Assembly: GCF_014196335.1 (NCBI RefSeq)
Contig: NZ_JACIDM010000001.1
Coordinates: 1,422,605-1,486,604, forward strand
Direction of reading: 5' to 3'
DNA length: 64,000 bases
From: Brevundimonas lenta
GTDB taxonomy: Bacteria; Pseudomonadota; Alphaproteobacteria; Caulobacterales; Caulobacteraceae
Shown one piece after another: positions 19,313 to 26,813 of this stretch; within the stretch, counting starts at the first letter, position 1, and each line of letters starts with the position of its first letter. The notes below the pieces were generated by a model. The model made no database searches and was not told where the DNA came from. It saw nothing but the letters and a program-made list of their open reading frames with translations. The position numbers were made by a program, and so were the translations under genes.

Positions 19313-19735
19313 TCAGCCTGCCTCCGCCTTCGGCCCGGTGATCGACCAGACGTGGCCGTACGGATCGCGCAGCTTGCCGTGGCGGCCGTAGAACTCGTCC
19401 GCCGGCGGCCGGATCACGGTCGCGCCCTCGTTTGCAGCGCGGCCGATCCAGGCGTCCACGTCGTCGACGGCCAGGGCGATGGTCACCGTCGTGCCGCCCA
19501 GCCGCCCCGGGGCGTCCGTCGCCACCACGGCCTGCATCTCGGGGAACTCGTCGGCCAGATAGATCATCCCGCCGTTGGCCAGCTCCAGCATGGCGTGGCC
19601 CAGCCGGCCGTCGTCCATATCGTAGCTGACCTTCTCGGTCGCGCCGAACGCCCTCAGATACCAGGCCAGCGCCTCGTGACCCCGGTCGACGACCAGATAG
19701 GGCACGACCGGCGGATCGGGCGGGACGTAGGTCAT
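19313..19735 (-). CDS. VOC/glyoxalase-superfamily protein
   Basis: This 140-residue protein has the paired beta-alpha-beta-beta-beta layout of the vicinal oxygen chelate superfamily (PYLVVDRGHEALAWYLRAFGA, then RDPYGHVWSI near the C-terminus). It resembles the PhnB/YdeI-type subgroup. Its start overlaps the stop of the next VOC gene upstream by four bases. The substrate is unknown. Confidence 0.85.
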   Translation of the reverse strand: MTYVPPDPPVVPYLVVDRGHEALAWYLRAFGATEKVSYDMDDGRLGHAMLELANGGMIYLADEFPEMQAVVATDAPGRLGGTTVTIALAVDDVDAWIGRAANEGATVIRPPADEFYGRHGKLRDPYGHVWSITGPKAEAG

Positions 19736-20145
19736 TTCCTGATCGGCGCGCCGATCGACCAGCTATGGCCGAACGGGTCGCGCAACATGCCGTAGCGGTC
19801 GCCCCAGAACTGGTCGTCCAGCGGGAACACCGGCACCCCGCCAGCCAGGATGGCGCGGTTCCACCACTCGTCCGCGTCATCGACCAGCAGGTGGATGGTC
19901 ACGCCCTTGGGCGCGATGTCCTGCTCGCCGTTGTACTCGGGGAATTCGTCGTTGAGCATCACGGCGCCGCCGTTGATCAGCAGGTGCGCGTGCATCAGCC
20001 GCTCGCCGTCCTCGGCCAGGTGGCGGCTCTGCTCCTCCGCCCCGAAGGCGCGGGTGTAGAACTCGATCGCCGCCTGACCGCCGCGCGACGGGATGGTCAG
20101 ATGCGGCGTGACGCCCGGCATGGGAGGGGCAGGGTTTTGGGCCAT
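19732..20145 (-). CDS. VOC/glyoxalase-superfamily protein (paralogue)
   Basis: This 137-residue protein has the same fold as its downstream neighbour (PHLTIPSRGGQAAIEFYTRAFGA; RDPFGHSWSIG). The two are likely a tandem duplication and may form heterodimers or distinct homodimers; that is inference. The four-base overlap (19732-19735) implies translational coupling. Confidence 0.85.
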   Translation of the reverse strand: MAQNPAPPMPGVTPHLTIPSRGGQAAIEFYTRAFGAEEQSRHLAEDGERLMHAHLLINGGAVMLNDEFPEYNGEQDIAPKGVTIHLLVDDADEWWNRAILAGGVPVFPLDDQFWGDRYGMLRDPFGHSWSIGAPIRK

Positions 20146-20218
20146 GGCGCGTTCTCCGTGCGGTGCGCCGACAGTAACGCGTGAAAAGCGTGTCGGTAAC
20201 GCCTATCTGTGACCGTCC

Positions 20219-21529
20219 ATGTCCGACCTGTTCGAAGCCTCCGGCATCCATCCCCCTGACGCCCCGCTGGCCGACCGCCTGCGTCCGCGCGCCCTCGACG
20301 AGGTCGTGGGCCAGGATCATCTGCTGGGCGAGGGCGGACCGATCCGCCGCATGATCGAGGCCGGCCGCCTCGGCTCCATGATCCTGTGGGGGCCGCCCGG
20401 CACCGGCAAGACCACCATCGCCCGCCTGCTGGCCCAGGCCGCCGGCTACCAGTTCCAGCAGATCTCGGCCGTCTTCTCCGGCGTCGCCGATCTGAAGAAG
20501 GCCTTCGAGCAGGCGCGCATGCGCCGCGCCGCCGGCCAGTCGACCCTGCTGTTCGTCGACGAGATCCATCGCTTCAACCGCGCCCAGCAGGACGGCTTCC
20601 TGCCGTTCGTGGAGGAGGGGGTCGTCACCCTCGTCGGCGCCACGACCGAGAACCCGTCGTTCGAGCTGAACGGCGCGCTTCTATCCCGCTCGCAGGTCTT
20701 CGTGCTCAAGCGACTGGACGACGACGGGCTTGATCAACTGTTGACCCGGGCCGAGGCGCACGAGGGCCGGCCGCTGCCCCTGACGCCCGAGGCGCGTCAG
20801 GCCCTGACCGCGCTGGCCGACGGCGACGGCCGCTATCTGCTGACCATGGCCGAGACCCTGTTCGCCCTGCCGGACGGGATCCAGCTCGACGTCCAGGGCC
20901 TCGCCGGCACCCTCCAGCGCCGCGCGCCCGCTTATGACAAAAGTCGAGAAGAGCACTACAACCTCATATCAGCGTTACATAAATCGGTTCGCGGCTCCGA
21001 CCCGGACGCGGCCCTCTACTGGCTGGCCCGCATGCTCAACGGCGGCGAGGATCCGCTGTATCTCGCCCGCCGCATCGTGCGGATGGCGGTCGAGGACATC
21101 GGCGAGGCGGACCCGCTCTCCATCCTCGTCGCCAACGCCGCCAAGGACACCTACGACTTCCTCGGCAGTCCGGAGGGCGAACTGGCCCTGGCCCAGGCGG
21201 TGGTCCATCTCGCCACCGCGCCCAAGTCGGTCGGCGTCTACGAAGCCTTCAAGGCGGCGAAGCGCGCGGCGGCGGAGACCGGCTCCCTGATGCCGCCCGC
21301 CCACATCCGCAACGCCCCGACCAAGCTCATGAAGCAACTCGGCTACGGCAAGGGCTACCAGTACGACCCCGACACGCCCGAGGGCTTCTCCGGCGCCAAC
21401 TTCTTCCCCGACGGCATGGAGCGCCGCACCTTCTACAATCCGAAGGGCGAGGGACACGAGGCCAAGGTCAAGGAACGCCTCGACCGCTGGGCGGCGATGC
21501 GCACCCGGATGGCCCGGGACGAGGAATGA
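20219..21529 (+). CDS. rarA: Replication-associated recombination protein RarA (MgsA)
   Basis: RarA is an AAA+ clamp-loader-like ATPase that acts at stalled replication forks. Walker A GPPGTGKTT is at 58-66, Walker B LFVDEIH at 111-117, sensor-1 GATTENPSF at 140-148, and the C-terminal tetramerisation domain has HYNLISALHKSVRGSDPDAALYWLARM. The length of 436 residues is normal. Codons 239-257 are strikingly AT-rich compared with the rest of the gene. Confidence 0.96.
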   Translation: MSDLFEASGIHPPDAPLADRLRPRALDEVVGQDHLLGEGGPIRRMIEAGRLGSMILWGPPGTGKTTIARLLAQAAGYQFQQISAVFSGVADLKKAFEQARMRRAAGQSTLLFVDEIHRFNRAQQDGFLPFVEEGVVTLVGATTENPSFELNGALLSRSQVFVLKRLDDDGLDQLLTRAEAHEGRPLPLTPEARQALTALADGDGRYLLTMAETLFALPDGIQLDVQGLAGTLQRRAPAYDKSREEHYNLISALHKSVRGSDPDAALYWLARMLNGGEDPLYLARRIVRMAVEDIGEADPLSILVANAAKDTYDFLGSPEGELALAQAVVHLATAPKSVGVYEAFKAAKRAAAETGSLMPPAHIRNAPTKLMKQLGYGKGYQYDPDTPEGFSGANFFPDGMERRTFYNPKGEGHEAKVKERLDRWAAMRTRMARDEE

Positions 21530-21607
21530 CCGCCTCAGGGTGAACGTTGCCGTAACGCTGAATTCAGCCCATCCTCAGCCCATCGGAATAACCTTGGGAG
21601 GGGACCT

Positions 21608-22069
21608 ATGACCGATACTTCAATGCCTTCAATGACCCGTTCGACGCCCTGGCACCTGTGGCTGGTGGGCGTGGTGTCGCTGCTGTGGAATGGTTTCGGC
21701 GCCTTCGACTTCATCCAGACGACGATGCGAGGCGAGGCCTACATGCGTGAAAGCGGCATGACCCAGGCCATGATCGACTACTTCAACGCCATGCCCGCCT
21801 GGATGTACGGCCCCTGGGTCCTCGGAGTCTGGGGCGCCGTGGCCGGGACGCTCTTGCTGCTGCTGCGCAATCGCTTCGCCGTGCACGCCTTCGCCCTGTC
21901 TCTGGCAGGCGCGGTGATCAGCCTGATCTACGGCCAGTTCATCAACAAGATGCCGGCGCTGCCGCCTGAAATGGCGATGATGCAGTACATGCCGTACGTC
22001 ATCGTGGTGATCGCCGCCTTCCTCGCCTGGTACGCCTGGACGATGCGCAAGAAGGGCGTTCTCGCCTGA
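21608..22069 (+). CDS. Small four-TM membrane protein
   Basis: This 153-residue protein has about four TM segments (about 14-33, 68-86, 91-112, 124-143) and a conserved-looking FDFIQTT..GE.YM..SGMT segment. Similar proteins are annotated as hypothetical or loosely as sugar transporters in alphaproteobacteria; I assign no function. GGGAGGGG at 21595-21602 precedes the ATG. Confidence 0.75.
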   Translation: MTDTSMPSMTRSTPWHLWLVGVVSLLWNGFGAFDFIQTTMRGEAYMRESGMTQAMIDYFNAMPAWMYGPWVLGVWGAVAGTLLLLLRNRFAVHAFALSLAGAVISLIYGQFINKMPALPPEMAMMQYMPYVIVVIAAFLAWYAWTMRKKGVLA

Positions 22070-22109
22070 TGGGCTGACGGGCGGGCCCGGTTTCGCGTAA
22101 GCACGCGCC

Positions 22110-22835
22110 GTGACCGTACTCCCGCCCGTTTCCCTCACCGAAGATGAGATCGCCGCCGTCCGTTCGTGGGTGGTGTTCGAGGACCCGCATGTCCTGGCGC
22201 TGAACAAGCCGCCGGGCCTGTCCAGCCAGGGCGGACGCATCAAGGCCCATACGCTGGACGACCTGCTGTGGGCCTTCATGCGCTCGAACGGCAAACGGCC
22301 CGAACTGGTGCATCGCCTCGACCGCGACACCTCGGGCGTCATCCTCGCCGCCAAGACCAAGCCCGCCGCCGGCTTCCTCGGCAAGGCGCTGCAGGCCCGG
22401 CGGTTCAAGAAGACCTACCTGGCCCTGCTGTCCGCCGCGCCCGAGCCGCGCGACGGCAAGATCGAGACGCCCCTGCTGCGTCAGGAGATCGGCCGCGAAA
22501 GCTATATGCGCGCCGTCACCGCCGACACGCCGGGCGCCCAGGCCTCGCTCAGCCGCTACCGCACCCTGTCGGCGTCGGAGGAGGGGGCGCTGGTCGAGCT
22601 GGAGCCCCAGACCGGCCGCATGCACCAGCTGCGTGTCCATATGGCCTCCATCGGTCGCCCCCTGGCCGGCGACGCCCGCTACGGCGGCGCCTTGACCTTC
22701 GCCGGCCGCCCCGCGCCGCGCCTCATGCTGCACGCCGCGAAACTGGTCTTCCCCCACCCGGAAGGCGGCTACACCACTGTCGAGGCGCCGCCGCCCGCCG
22801 ATTTCGAGACCCTGAAGGCCGCCGCGGGCCTCTAG
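22110..22835 (+). CDS. RluA-family pseudouridine synthase
   Basis: This 241-residue enzyme converts uridine to pseudouridine in rRNA or tRNA. The catalytic motif HRLDRDTSG is near residues 68-76 and GRMHQLRVHMA.IG.PL.GD..YGG follows. It has no N-terminal S4 domain, so it is the RluA type rather than RluC/D. The target is unknown. The GTG at 22110 is the only start that keeps the N-terminus complete. Confidence 0.9.
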   Translation: MTVLPPVSLTEDEIAAVRSWVVFEDPHVLALNKPPGLSSQGGRIKAHTLDDLLWAFMRSNGKRPELVHRLDRDTSGVILAAKTKPAAGFLGKALQARRFKKTYLALLSAAPEPRDGKIETPLLRQEIGRESYMRAVTADTPGAQASLSRYRTLSASEEGALVELEPQTGRMHQLRVHMASIGRPLAGDARYGGALTFAGRPAPRLMLHAAKLVFPHPEGGYTTVEAPPPADFETLKAAAGL

Positions 22836-22839
22836 GAAG

Positions 22840-22890
22840 ATCCTCCCCCACAGGGGGAGGGGGACCACCCGAAGGGTGGTGGAGGGGGCT
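22840..22890. repeat. Left inverted repeat of DUF559 unit 1
   Basis: A two-hairpin palindromic element. Hairpin 1 pairs 22842-22849 with 22853-22860 (8 bp, ACA loop). Hairpin 2 pairs CCACCC (22865-22870) with GGGTGG (22874-22879) around a GAA loop. It ends GGTGGAGGGGGCT. The same element in inverted orientation lies at 23273-23320, on the other side of the DUF559 gene. Confidence 0.9.
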
Positions 22891-22923
22891 GACACGTACA
22901 TCGCTCCCGAATAGGTTGTGCGA

Positions 22924-23322
22924 ATGGAGGCCCCACGCCCGACCGTTCAGCGCGCCCGCGAACTTCGCCGCCGCATGTCTCTTCCGGAGGTCGTGTTGTG
23001 GGCGGCTCTTCGAGGTCAAAAACTCGGCGGCCTACGCTTCCGCAGGCAGCACCCGATCGGCCCCTACATTCTCGATTTCTACTGTGACCGGGCGCGATTG
23101 GCCGTTGAGGTCGACGGGCAGGGACACGAGCATCCTGACCAGATGGCGCATGACCGGCGACGCACTGCCTGGCTGAAAGCGAGGGGCATCGACGTCATTC
23201 GCCTCCCGGCGCGTGATGTTCTCGGTGAACTGGATGGCGTGCTGCACTTCATCCGCTCGCGTGCCGGCGGCCAGCCCCCTCCACCGCTTCGCGGTCCCCC
23301 TCCCCCTGCGGGGGAGGATTGA
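22924..23322 (+). CDS. DUF559 (Vsr-like) endonuclease-domain protein 1
   Basis: This is a 132-residue protein of the DUF559 family, related to Vsr and other PD-(D/E)XK nucleases. Numbering from this ATG, Glu22 (LPEVVLW), Asp51 (YILDFYC) and Glu62-x-Asp64 (AVEVDG) match the family's candidate active-site positions. GLRFRRQHPIGPYILDF is the core signature. The last 18 or so residues (Pro-rich, ending PPPPAGED) and the stop are encoded by the right inverted repeat. GTG 22918 is an alternative start. Activity is not shown; the role is inferred from fold family. Confidence 0.88.
   Translation: MEAPRPTVQRARELRRRMSLPEVVLWAALRGQKLGGLRFRRQHPIGPYILDFYCDRARLAVEVDGQGHEHPDQMAHDRRRTAWLKARGIDVIRLPARDVLGELDGVLHFIRSRAGGQPPPPLRGPPPPAGED
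23273..23320. repeat. Right inverted repeat of DUF559 unit 1
   Basis: The reverse complement of this element matches the left copy at 22840-22890 except for one loop base (GCA versus ACA) and the second hairpin, which is CCGC-GAA-GCGG here against CCACCC-GAA-GGGTGG on the left. The stem differs but base pairing is kept. It overlaps the 3' end of the DUF559 reading frame. Confidence 0.9.
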
Positions 23323-23363
23323 CGGGCTCCGTACACAGGAACCTCGCGGCTCCCGCCACGCTT

Positions 23364-23386
23364 TCCGAAGGAAACCCCTTCGGAGG
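23364..23386 (+). promoter_or_regulatory. Hairpin over the Shine-Dalgarno site of the lipoprotein gene
   Basis: An 8-bp perfect stem (23364-23371 with 23377-23384, AAACC loop) ends within CGGAGG (23381-23386), the likely ribosome binding site 6 bp before ATG 23393. Folding would hide part of that site. A regulatory role is inference. Confidence 0.45.
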
Positions 23387-23392
23387 CCTGTC

Positions 23393-23905
23393 ATGAACCG
23401 TCCCGTCCTTTGCGCCCTCGTCGCCGCCGGCCTGACGCTGGCGGGCTGCGCCAGCCTCGGCCCGTACGGGCCGCAAACCAGCGCCGGCGGGCAGGGCTTC
23501 ACCGAGCAGCAGATCGAGTCCAACCGCTTCCGCGTCACCTATTACGGCGTCGGCTCGCCCGGCCCGGTCGGCGACCGCGCCCTGCTGCGCGCCGCCGAAC
23601 TGACCACCGCCCAGGGCTATGACTGGTTCGAGGTCACCCAGCGCTGGATCGACGGCCGCCCCGACAGCGCCGGTGGCGTCAGCCCCAGCGTCGGCGTCGG
23701 CTTCGGCTCCAGCAGCGGTTCTGGCCGGTACGGCGGCTGGTCCAGCTCCGGCGTCGGCGTCGGCCTCGGCCTGAATTTCAGCGGCCCGTCCGCCACCTCC
23801 ACCTCGCTTGAAGTGGTCATGGGCCGCGGCGATCGGCCGGACCGCCCGAACGCTTACAACGCCCGCAATGTGCAGGACTCGTTGCGCGGCCGCGTCAGCG
23901 GGTAG
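23393..23905 (+). CDS. CC0125/CC1285-type lipoprotein
   Basis: This 170-residue lipoprotein has a signal with the lipobox LAGC and then GFTEQQIESNRFRVTYYGVG, a motif I associate with the Caulobacterales CC0125/CC1285 lipoprotein family. LLRAAELTTAQGYDWFEV is the second conserved part. A Gly/Ser-rich low-complexity region lies near residues 95-130. The cellular role is unknown. ATG 23393 is chosen because it starts the signal peptide. Confidence 0.82.
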   Translation: MNRPVLCALVAAGLTLAGCASLGPYGPQTSAGGQGFTEQQIESNRFRVTYYGVGSPGPVGDRALLRAAELTTAQGYDWFEVTQRWIDGRPDSAGGVSPSVGVGFGSSSGSGRYGGWSSSGVGVGLGLNFSGPSATSTSLEVVMGRGDRPDRPNAYNARNVQDSLRGRVSG

Positions 23906-23930
23906 ATGCTTCGCCCTCGAAGGGGGCGGC

Positions 23931-24596
23931 ATGGATCGCGTCGAGACCGGACAGAGGGTGCGTGAACGGTTGCTGGCTGCGCCGAACGTCCAGCACGTCC
24001 CGGTCGAAGAGGTCGACCTGTTCATCCTGCGCGACTTCCTCGACGCGGATCAGTGCGCCGCCCTGATCGAACTGATCGACGTCAACCGGAAGCGCTCGCG
24101 CCTGTTCGGCGACCACCCAGACCCTGAGTTTCGCACCAGCGAGACCTGCAACCTCGATCCCGCCGAGGCGGTAGTCATCGAGGCCGAAGCGGGCTTCCAC
24201 CGCCTGATCGGCCTCGCGCCCGAATACGGCGAACGCCTTCAGGGGCAACGCTACGAGGCCGGACAGCAGTTCAAGCCGCACCACGACTATCTGCGCACCA
24301 GCGAGCCGTACTGGCCGCGCCAGCAGGCCATCGGCGGCCAGCGCACCTGGACCGCCATGGTCTTCCTCGACGCGCCGGAGAAGGGCGGGGCGACATACTT
24401 CCCGCTGCTGGACCTGACCCTGCCGCCGCGCCGTGGGAACCTGATCGTCTGGAACAACCTCGACGCCGCCGGCGAGCCCAACCGCATGACCCTGCACCAG
24501 GGCATGCCGGTCGAGGCCGGGGTCAAACACATCGTCACGAAGTGGTGGCGCGAACGGCCCTGGGGCCTGTCGCCTGACGTCAGCGGCCGCGCGTAA
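23931..24596 (+). CDS. 2OG-Fe(II) oxygenase (prolyl 4-hydroxylase type)
   Basis: This 221-residue protein has the double-stranded beta-helix of 2-oxoglutarate/Fe(II) dioxygenases. The HxD pair is in FKPHHDYL, a distal His is in TLHQGMPVEAGVKHIVTKWWRE, and the Lys that binds 2OG follows it. It most resembles prolyl 4-hydroxylase alpha-subunit (P4Hc) proteins. ATG 23931 is used; the longer frame runs back into the lipoprotein gene. Its 3' end overlaps the convergent gene by 17 bp. Confidence 0.9.
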   Translation: MDRVETGQRVRERLLAAPNVQHVPVEEVDLFILRDFLDADQCAALIELIDVNRKRSRLFGDHPDPEFRTSETCNLDPAEAVVIEAEAGFHRLIGLAPEYGERLQGQRYEAGQQFKPHHDYLRTSEPYWPRQQAIGGQRTWTAMVFLDAPEKGGATYFPLLDLTLPPRRGNLIVWNNLDAAGEPNRMTLHQGMPVEAGVKHIVTKWWRERPWGLSPDVSGRA

Positions 24597-25800
24597 GCGC
24601 CCGGTATTCGACCAGCCGTTCCTTGTCGCGCCGGACCTGGTCGGCGACCGAGTTGTCCACGTCCAGCGAGGCGTAGCGGACCCAGCCCTCGACCCCCAAC
24701 TTGTCCTGGATCGCCTCCATCGGCGTCCTCCAGCGCACGTAGGAGACCCAGCTCACCACCAGCGCCAGCACGCCCGCCAGCCCCTGCAGCCCGCGGAACC
24801 AGGCGGCGTCGGCCGGCGCGGGCTCCAGCGCGAACAGCACGGCCCAGACGATCAGGATCAGCGGCGTAGCGATGCGCTGCAGCCAGCGGGTCCAGTAGCG
24901 CTCGCGGCGGATCCGCCACAGCTCCATCTGCACGTACTTCTCCAGGTACTCCATCCGCGCGCCCAGCCACATCGTCAGGCGGGTCAGGTACATGGCGCGC
25001 TTGCCCCAGCCCTTGCCGTCCATCTGGAACTGGGTCTCGGCCTGGTCGGCCATGGCGCGGGCGCTGGTGAACAGGTTCTGCAGCTCACGCGTCCGCTGCA
25101 CCACCTCACGCGAGAGCTCGTAGGAGTCGTTCTCCAGCCGGAAGCGGTACTGCACGAACAGGATCGCCTGCACCGCCCACCACAGGCCCACGACCACCAG
25201 CATGGCGCCGCCGGCCAGCAGGGCGCCGGTCTGGGCCGAGCCGACCCAGCCCGCGAACCACGTCGGACCCAGCGACGCCAGCAGGGCGAAGGCGACCAGC
25301 GCCAGCGTCTGGTTCAGTCGCTTGATGCCGATGTGCACCATCAGGGCCCGGAACACCCGGCGGCCATAGCTGTGAATGCGGCCCCGCAGGTCGCGGTCGA
25401 TCGGGAAGCGCTCCTCGATCTGGCGCGCGAACAGCACGTGGAAGCGGTCCGGCTTGCGGCCCGTCTCCCAGAACGGGAACAGGTCCAGCGGCTGGTTGAA
25501 ATATTCGTCGATATGGGCCGAGACGACGTCCTCGGCGCCGGGCAGGGTCGAGAAATACTCGCTCTCGCTGATCGGCCTCAGAATGCCGTCGCCGCTGCGC
25601 AGCGTTCCGCCGGCGTCGGCGCCGGGGCGCGGGGGAGCCGCGCGGTTGGGGCTGTCCTCCGCGCCGGGCGGCGGCGGATTGGGCGCGGGCGCAATGGTCG
25701 CGGTCGCGCGCTCGTCATGGCCGTGCCCGCCGTGGCCGTCGTCATGCGCGTCGGCGGGCGCGTGGGACGGGGGAGCGTGGCTGTGATCGTCGTGGGCCAT
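24580..25800 (-). CDS. His-rich four-TM membrane protein of unknown function
   Basis: I do not recognise this 406-residue protein by name. Residues 1-32 hold about ten His among many Asp residues, suggesting metal binding. A Pro/Ala linker follows to about residue 65. Hydrophobic segments lie near 163-184, 190-212, about 310-327 and about 335-352, around a cytoplasmic region with a long helical stretch (SREVVQRTRELQNLF...). It resembles uncharacterised DUF2270-like membrane proteins, but that link is weak. Confidence 0.7.
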   Translation of the reverse strand: MAHDDHSHAPPSHAPADAHDDGHGGHGHDERATATIAPAPNPPPPGAEDSPNRAAPPRPGADAGGTLRSGDGILRPISESEYFSTLPGAEDVVSAHIDEYFNQPLDLFPFWETGRKPDRFHVLFARQIEERFPIDRDLRGRIHSYGRRVFRALMVHIGIKRLNQTLALVAFALLASLGPTWFAGWVGSAQTGALLAGGAMLVVVGLWWAVQAILFVQYRFRLENDSYELSREVVQRTRELQNLFTSARAMADQAETQFQMDGKGWGKRAMYLTRLTMWLGARMEYLEKYVQMELWRIRRERYWTRWLQRIATPLILIVWAVLFALEPAPADAAWFRGLQGLAGVLALVVSWVSYVRWRTPMEAIQDKLGVEGWVRYASLDVDNSVADQVRRDKERLVEYRALTRGR

Positions 25801-25941
25801 GGCGCGTACGGCGGTCCTGAAATGCGGCCCGACAGTATGGCGGAGGGCGCCGCCGGGCCGACGGCCTTTCCCTCATGGCGCGAGCTGCGCCGTAGCTCAG
25901 GTATCGCCGTTAACCCTACGCCTCGGCAAGTGAAGTTTCGT

Positions 25942-26382
25942 TCAGCCGGGCCACCGCGCCATCGCCGCCGCGAACACCAGCAGCGGAACCAGCAGCAGGC
26001 CGGAAATCCCGACCGCCGCCCGCACCTTGCGGATGTCGGCCTCCTCCGGATGGAAGTCCGGGTCCTTCTTCGCCGCCCGGCCCCAGGCCTGGTAGCGCAT
26101 GGTGGGCAGGATCGACGCCACGCCGATCAGCACGAAGGTCGCCACCTTGGCCCAGAAGAACGGATTGCCGTCGTAGAACTCCCAGCCCTTGCCGCCGAAA
26201 TTCACCCGGCAGACGCCGACGATGAACACCAGCCCCGCCAGCGTGCCATACCCCACATCGACCTGCGCCAGCCGGTGAATGTCCACCCTCGGCCCCCGCA
26301 ACAGCACCCGCTCCGCCATCAGCATGGCGACCAGGCTGAAAACCAGGATGTGGTGGGCGATGGCCAGGAGGAGATCGAGCAC
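25942..26382 (-). CDS. DUF2214-family membrane protein
   Basis: This 146-residue protein has four TM segments with His residues (LLLAIAHHILVF near the start, then RLAQVDVGYG and WAKVATF) and a charged loop before TM4. This layout fits the DUF2214 family, of unknown function. The GTG at 26382, with GGGAG five bases upstream, is chosen over the upstream start at 26436, which would overlap crcB. It is divergent from crcB with a 47-bp gap. Confidence 0.8.
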   Translation of the reverse strand: MLDLLLAIAHHILVFSLVAMLMAERVLLRGPRVDIHRLAQVDVGYGTLAGLVFIVGVCRVNFGGKGWEFYDGNPFFWAKVATFVLIGVASILPTMRYQAWGRAAKKDPDFHPEEADIRKVRAAVGISGLLLVPLLVFAAAMARWPG

Positions 26383-26429
26383 GGGCGCTCCCTTCGCTTT
26401 GCCGCAAGGACGGGTATAAGCCCCGCACA

Positions 26430-26813
26430 ATGACACGTTTCCTGATCGTTGCAGCAGGCGGCGCCCTCGGGGCGATGGCGCGCTACGGGCTGGGCCGGGT
26501 GCTGCCCGCGACCGGCTGGCCGTGGCCGACGCTGACGGCCAATGTCGCCGGGGGTCTGCTGATGGGTTTGCTGGCCGGCTGGCTGGCCTTCCGCGGCGGC
26601 GCGCAGTCCGAGACCATCCGCCTGTTCGCCGCCGTCGGCGTGCTCGGCGGCTTCACCACCTTCTCGGCCTTCTCGCTGGAAACCGTCCAGTTGATCGAGC
26701 GCCGCCAATTCGCCATGGCGTCCGGCTATGTCGCCGCCTCGGTGGTCCTGTCGATCGCCGCACTCTTCCTCGGCCTGATGGTCGCCCGCCGCGCCTTCGG
26801 AGCCGCCCTTTGA
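26430..26813 (+). CDS. crcB: Fluoride channel CrcB (Fluc)
   Basis: CrcB exports fluoride through the inner membrane as a dimeric channel. The 127-residue protein has four TM segments and the family motifs GGALGAMARY (residues 10-19) and GVLGGFTTFSAFS (about 70-82), which include the pore Asn/Phe region. I see no fluoride riboswitch in the 47-bp upstream gap. Confidence 0.95.
   Translation: MTRFLIVAAGGALGAMARYGLGRVLPATGWPWPTLTANVAGGLLMGLLAGWLAFRGGAQSETIRLFAAVGVLGGFTTFSAFSLETVQLIERRQFAMASGYVAASVVLSIAALFLGLMVARRAFGAAL

Noticed and set aside
19313..20145. The two VOC genes as one frameshifted gene
   Set aside because: Each is a complete VOC domain with its own start and normal length, and they overlap by four bases as in coupled genes.
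26383..26429. Fluoride riboswitch upstream of crcB
   Set aside because: The gap is only 47 bp and no crcB-motif pseudoknot elements are visible.
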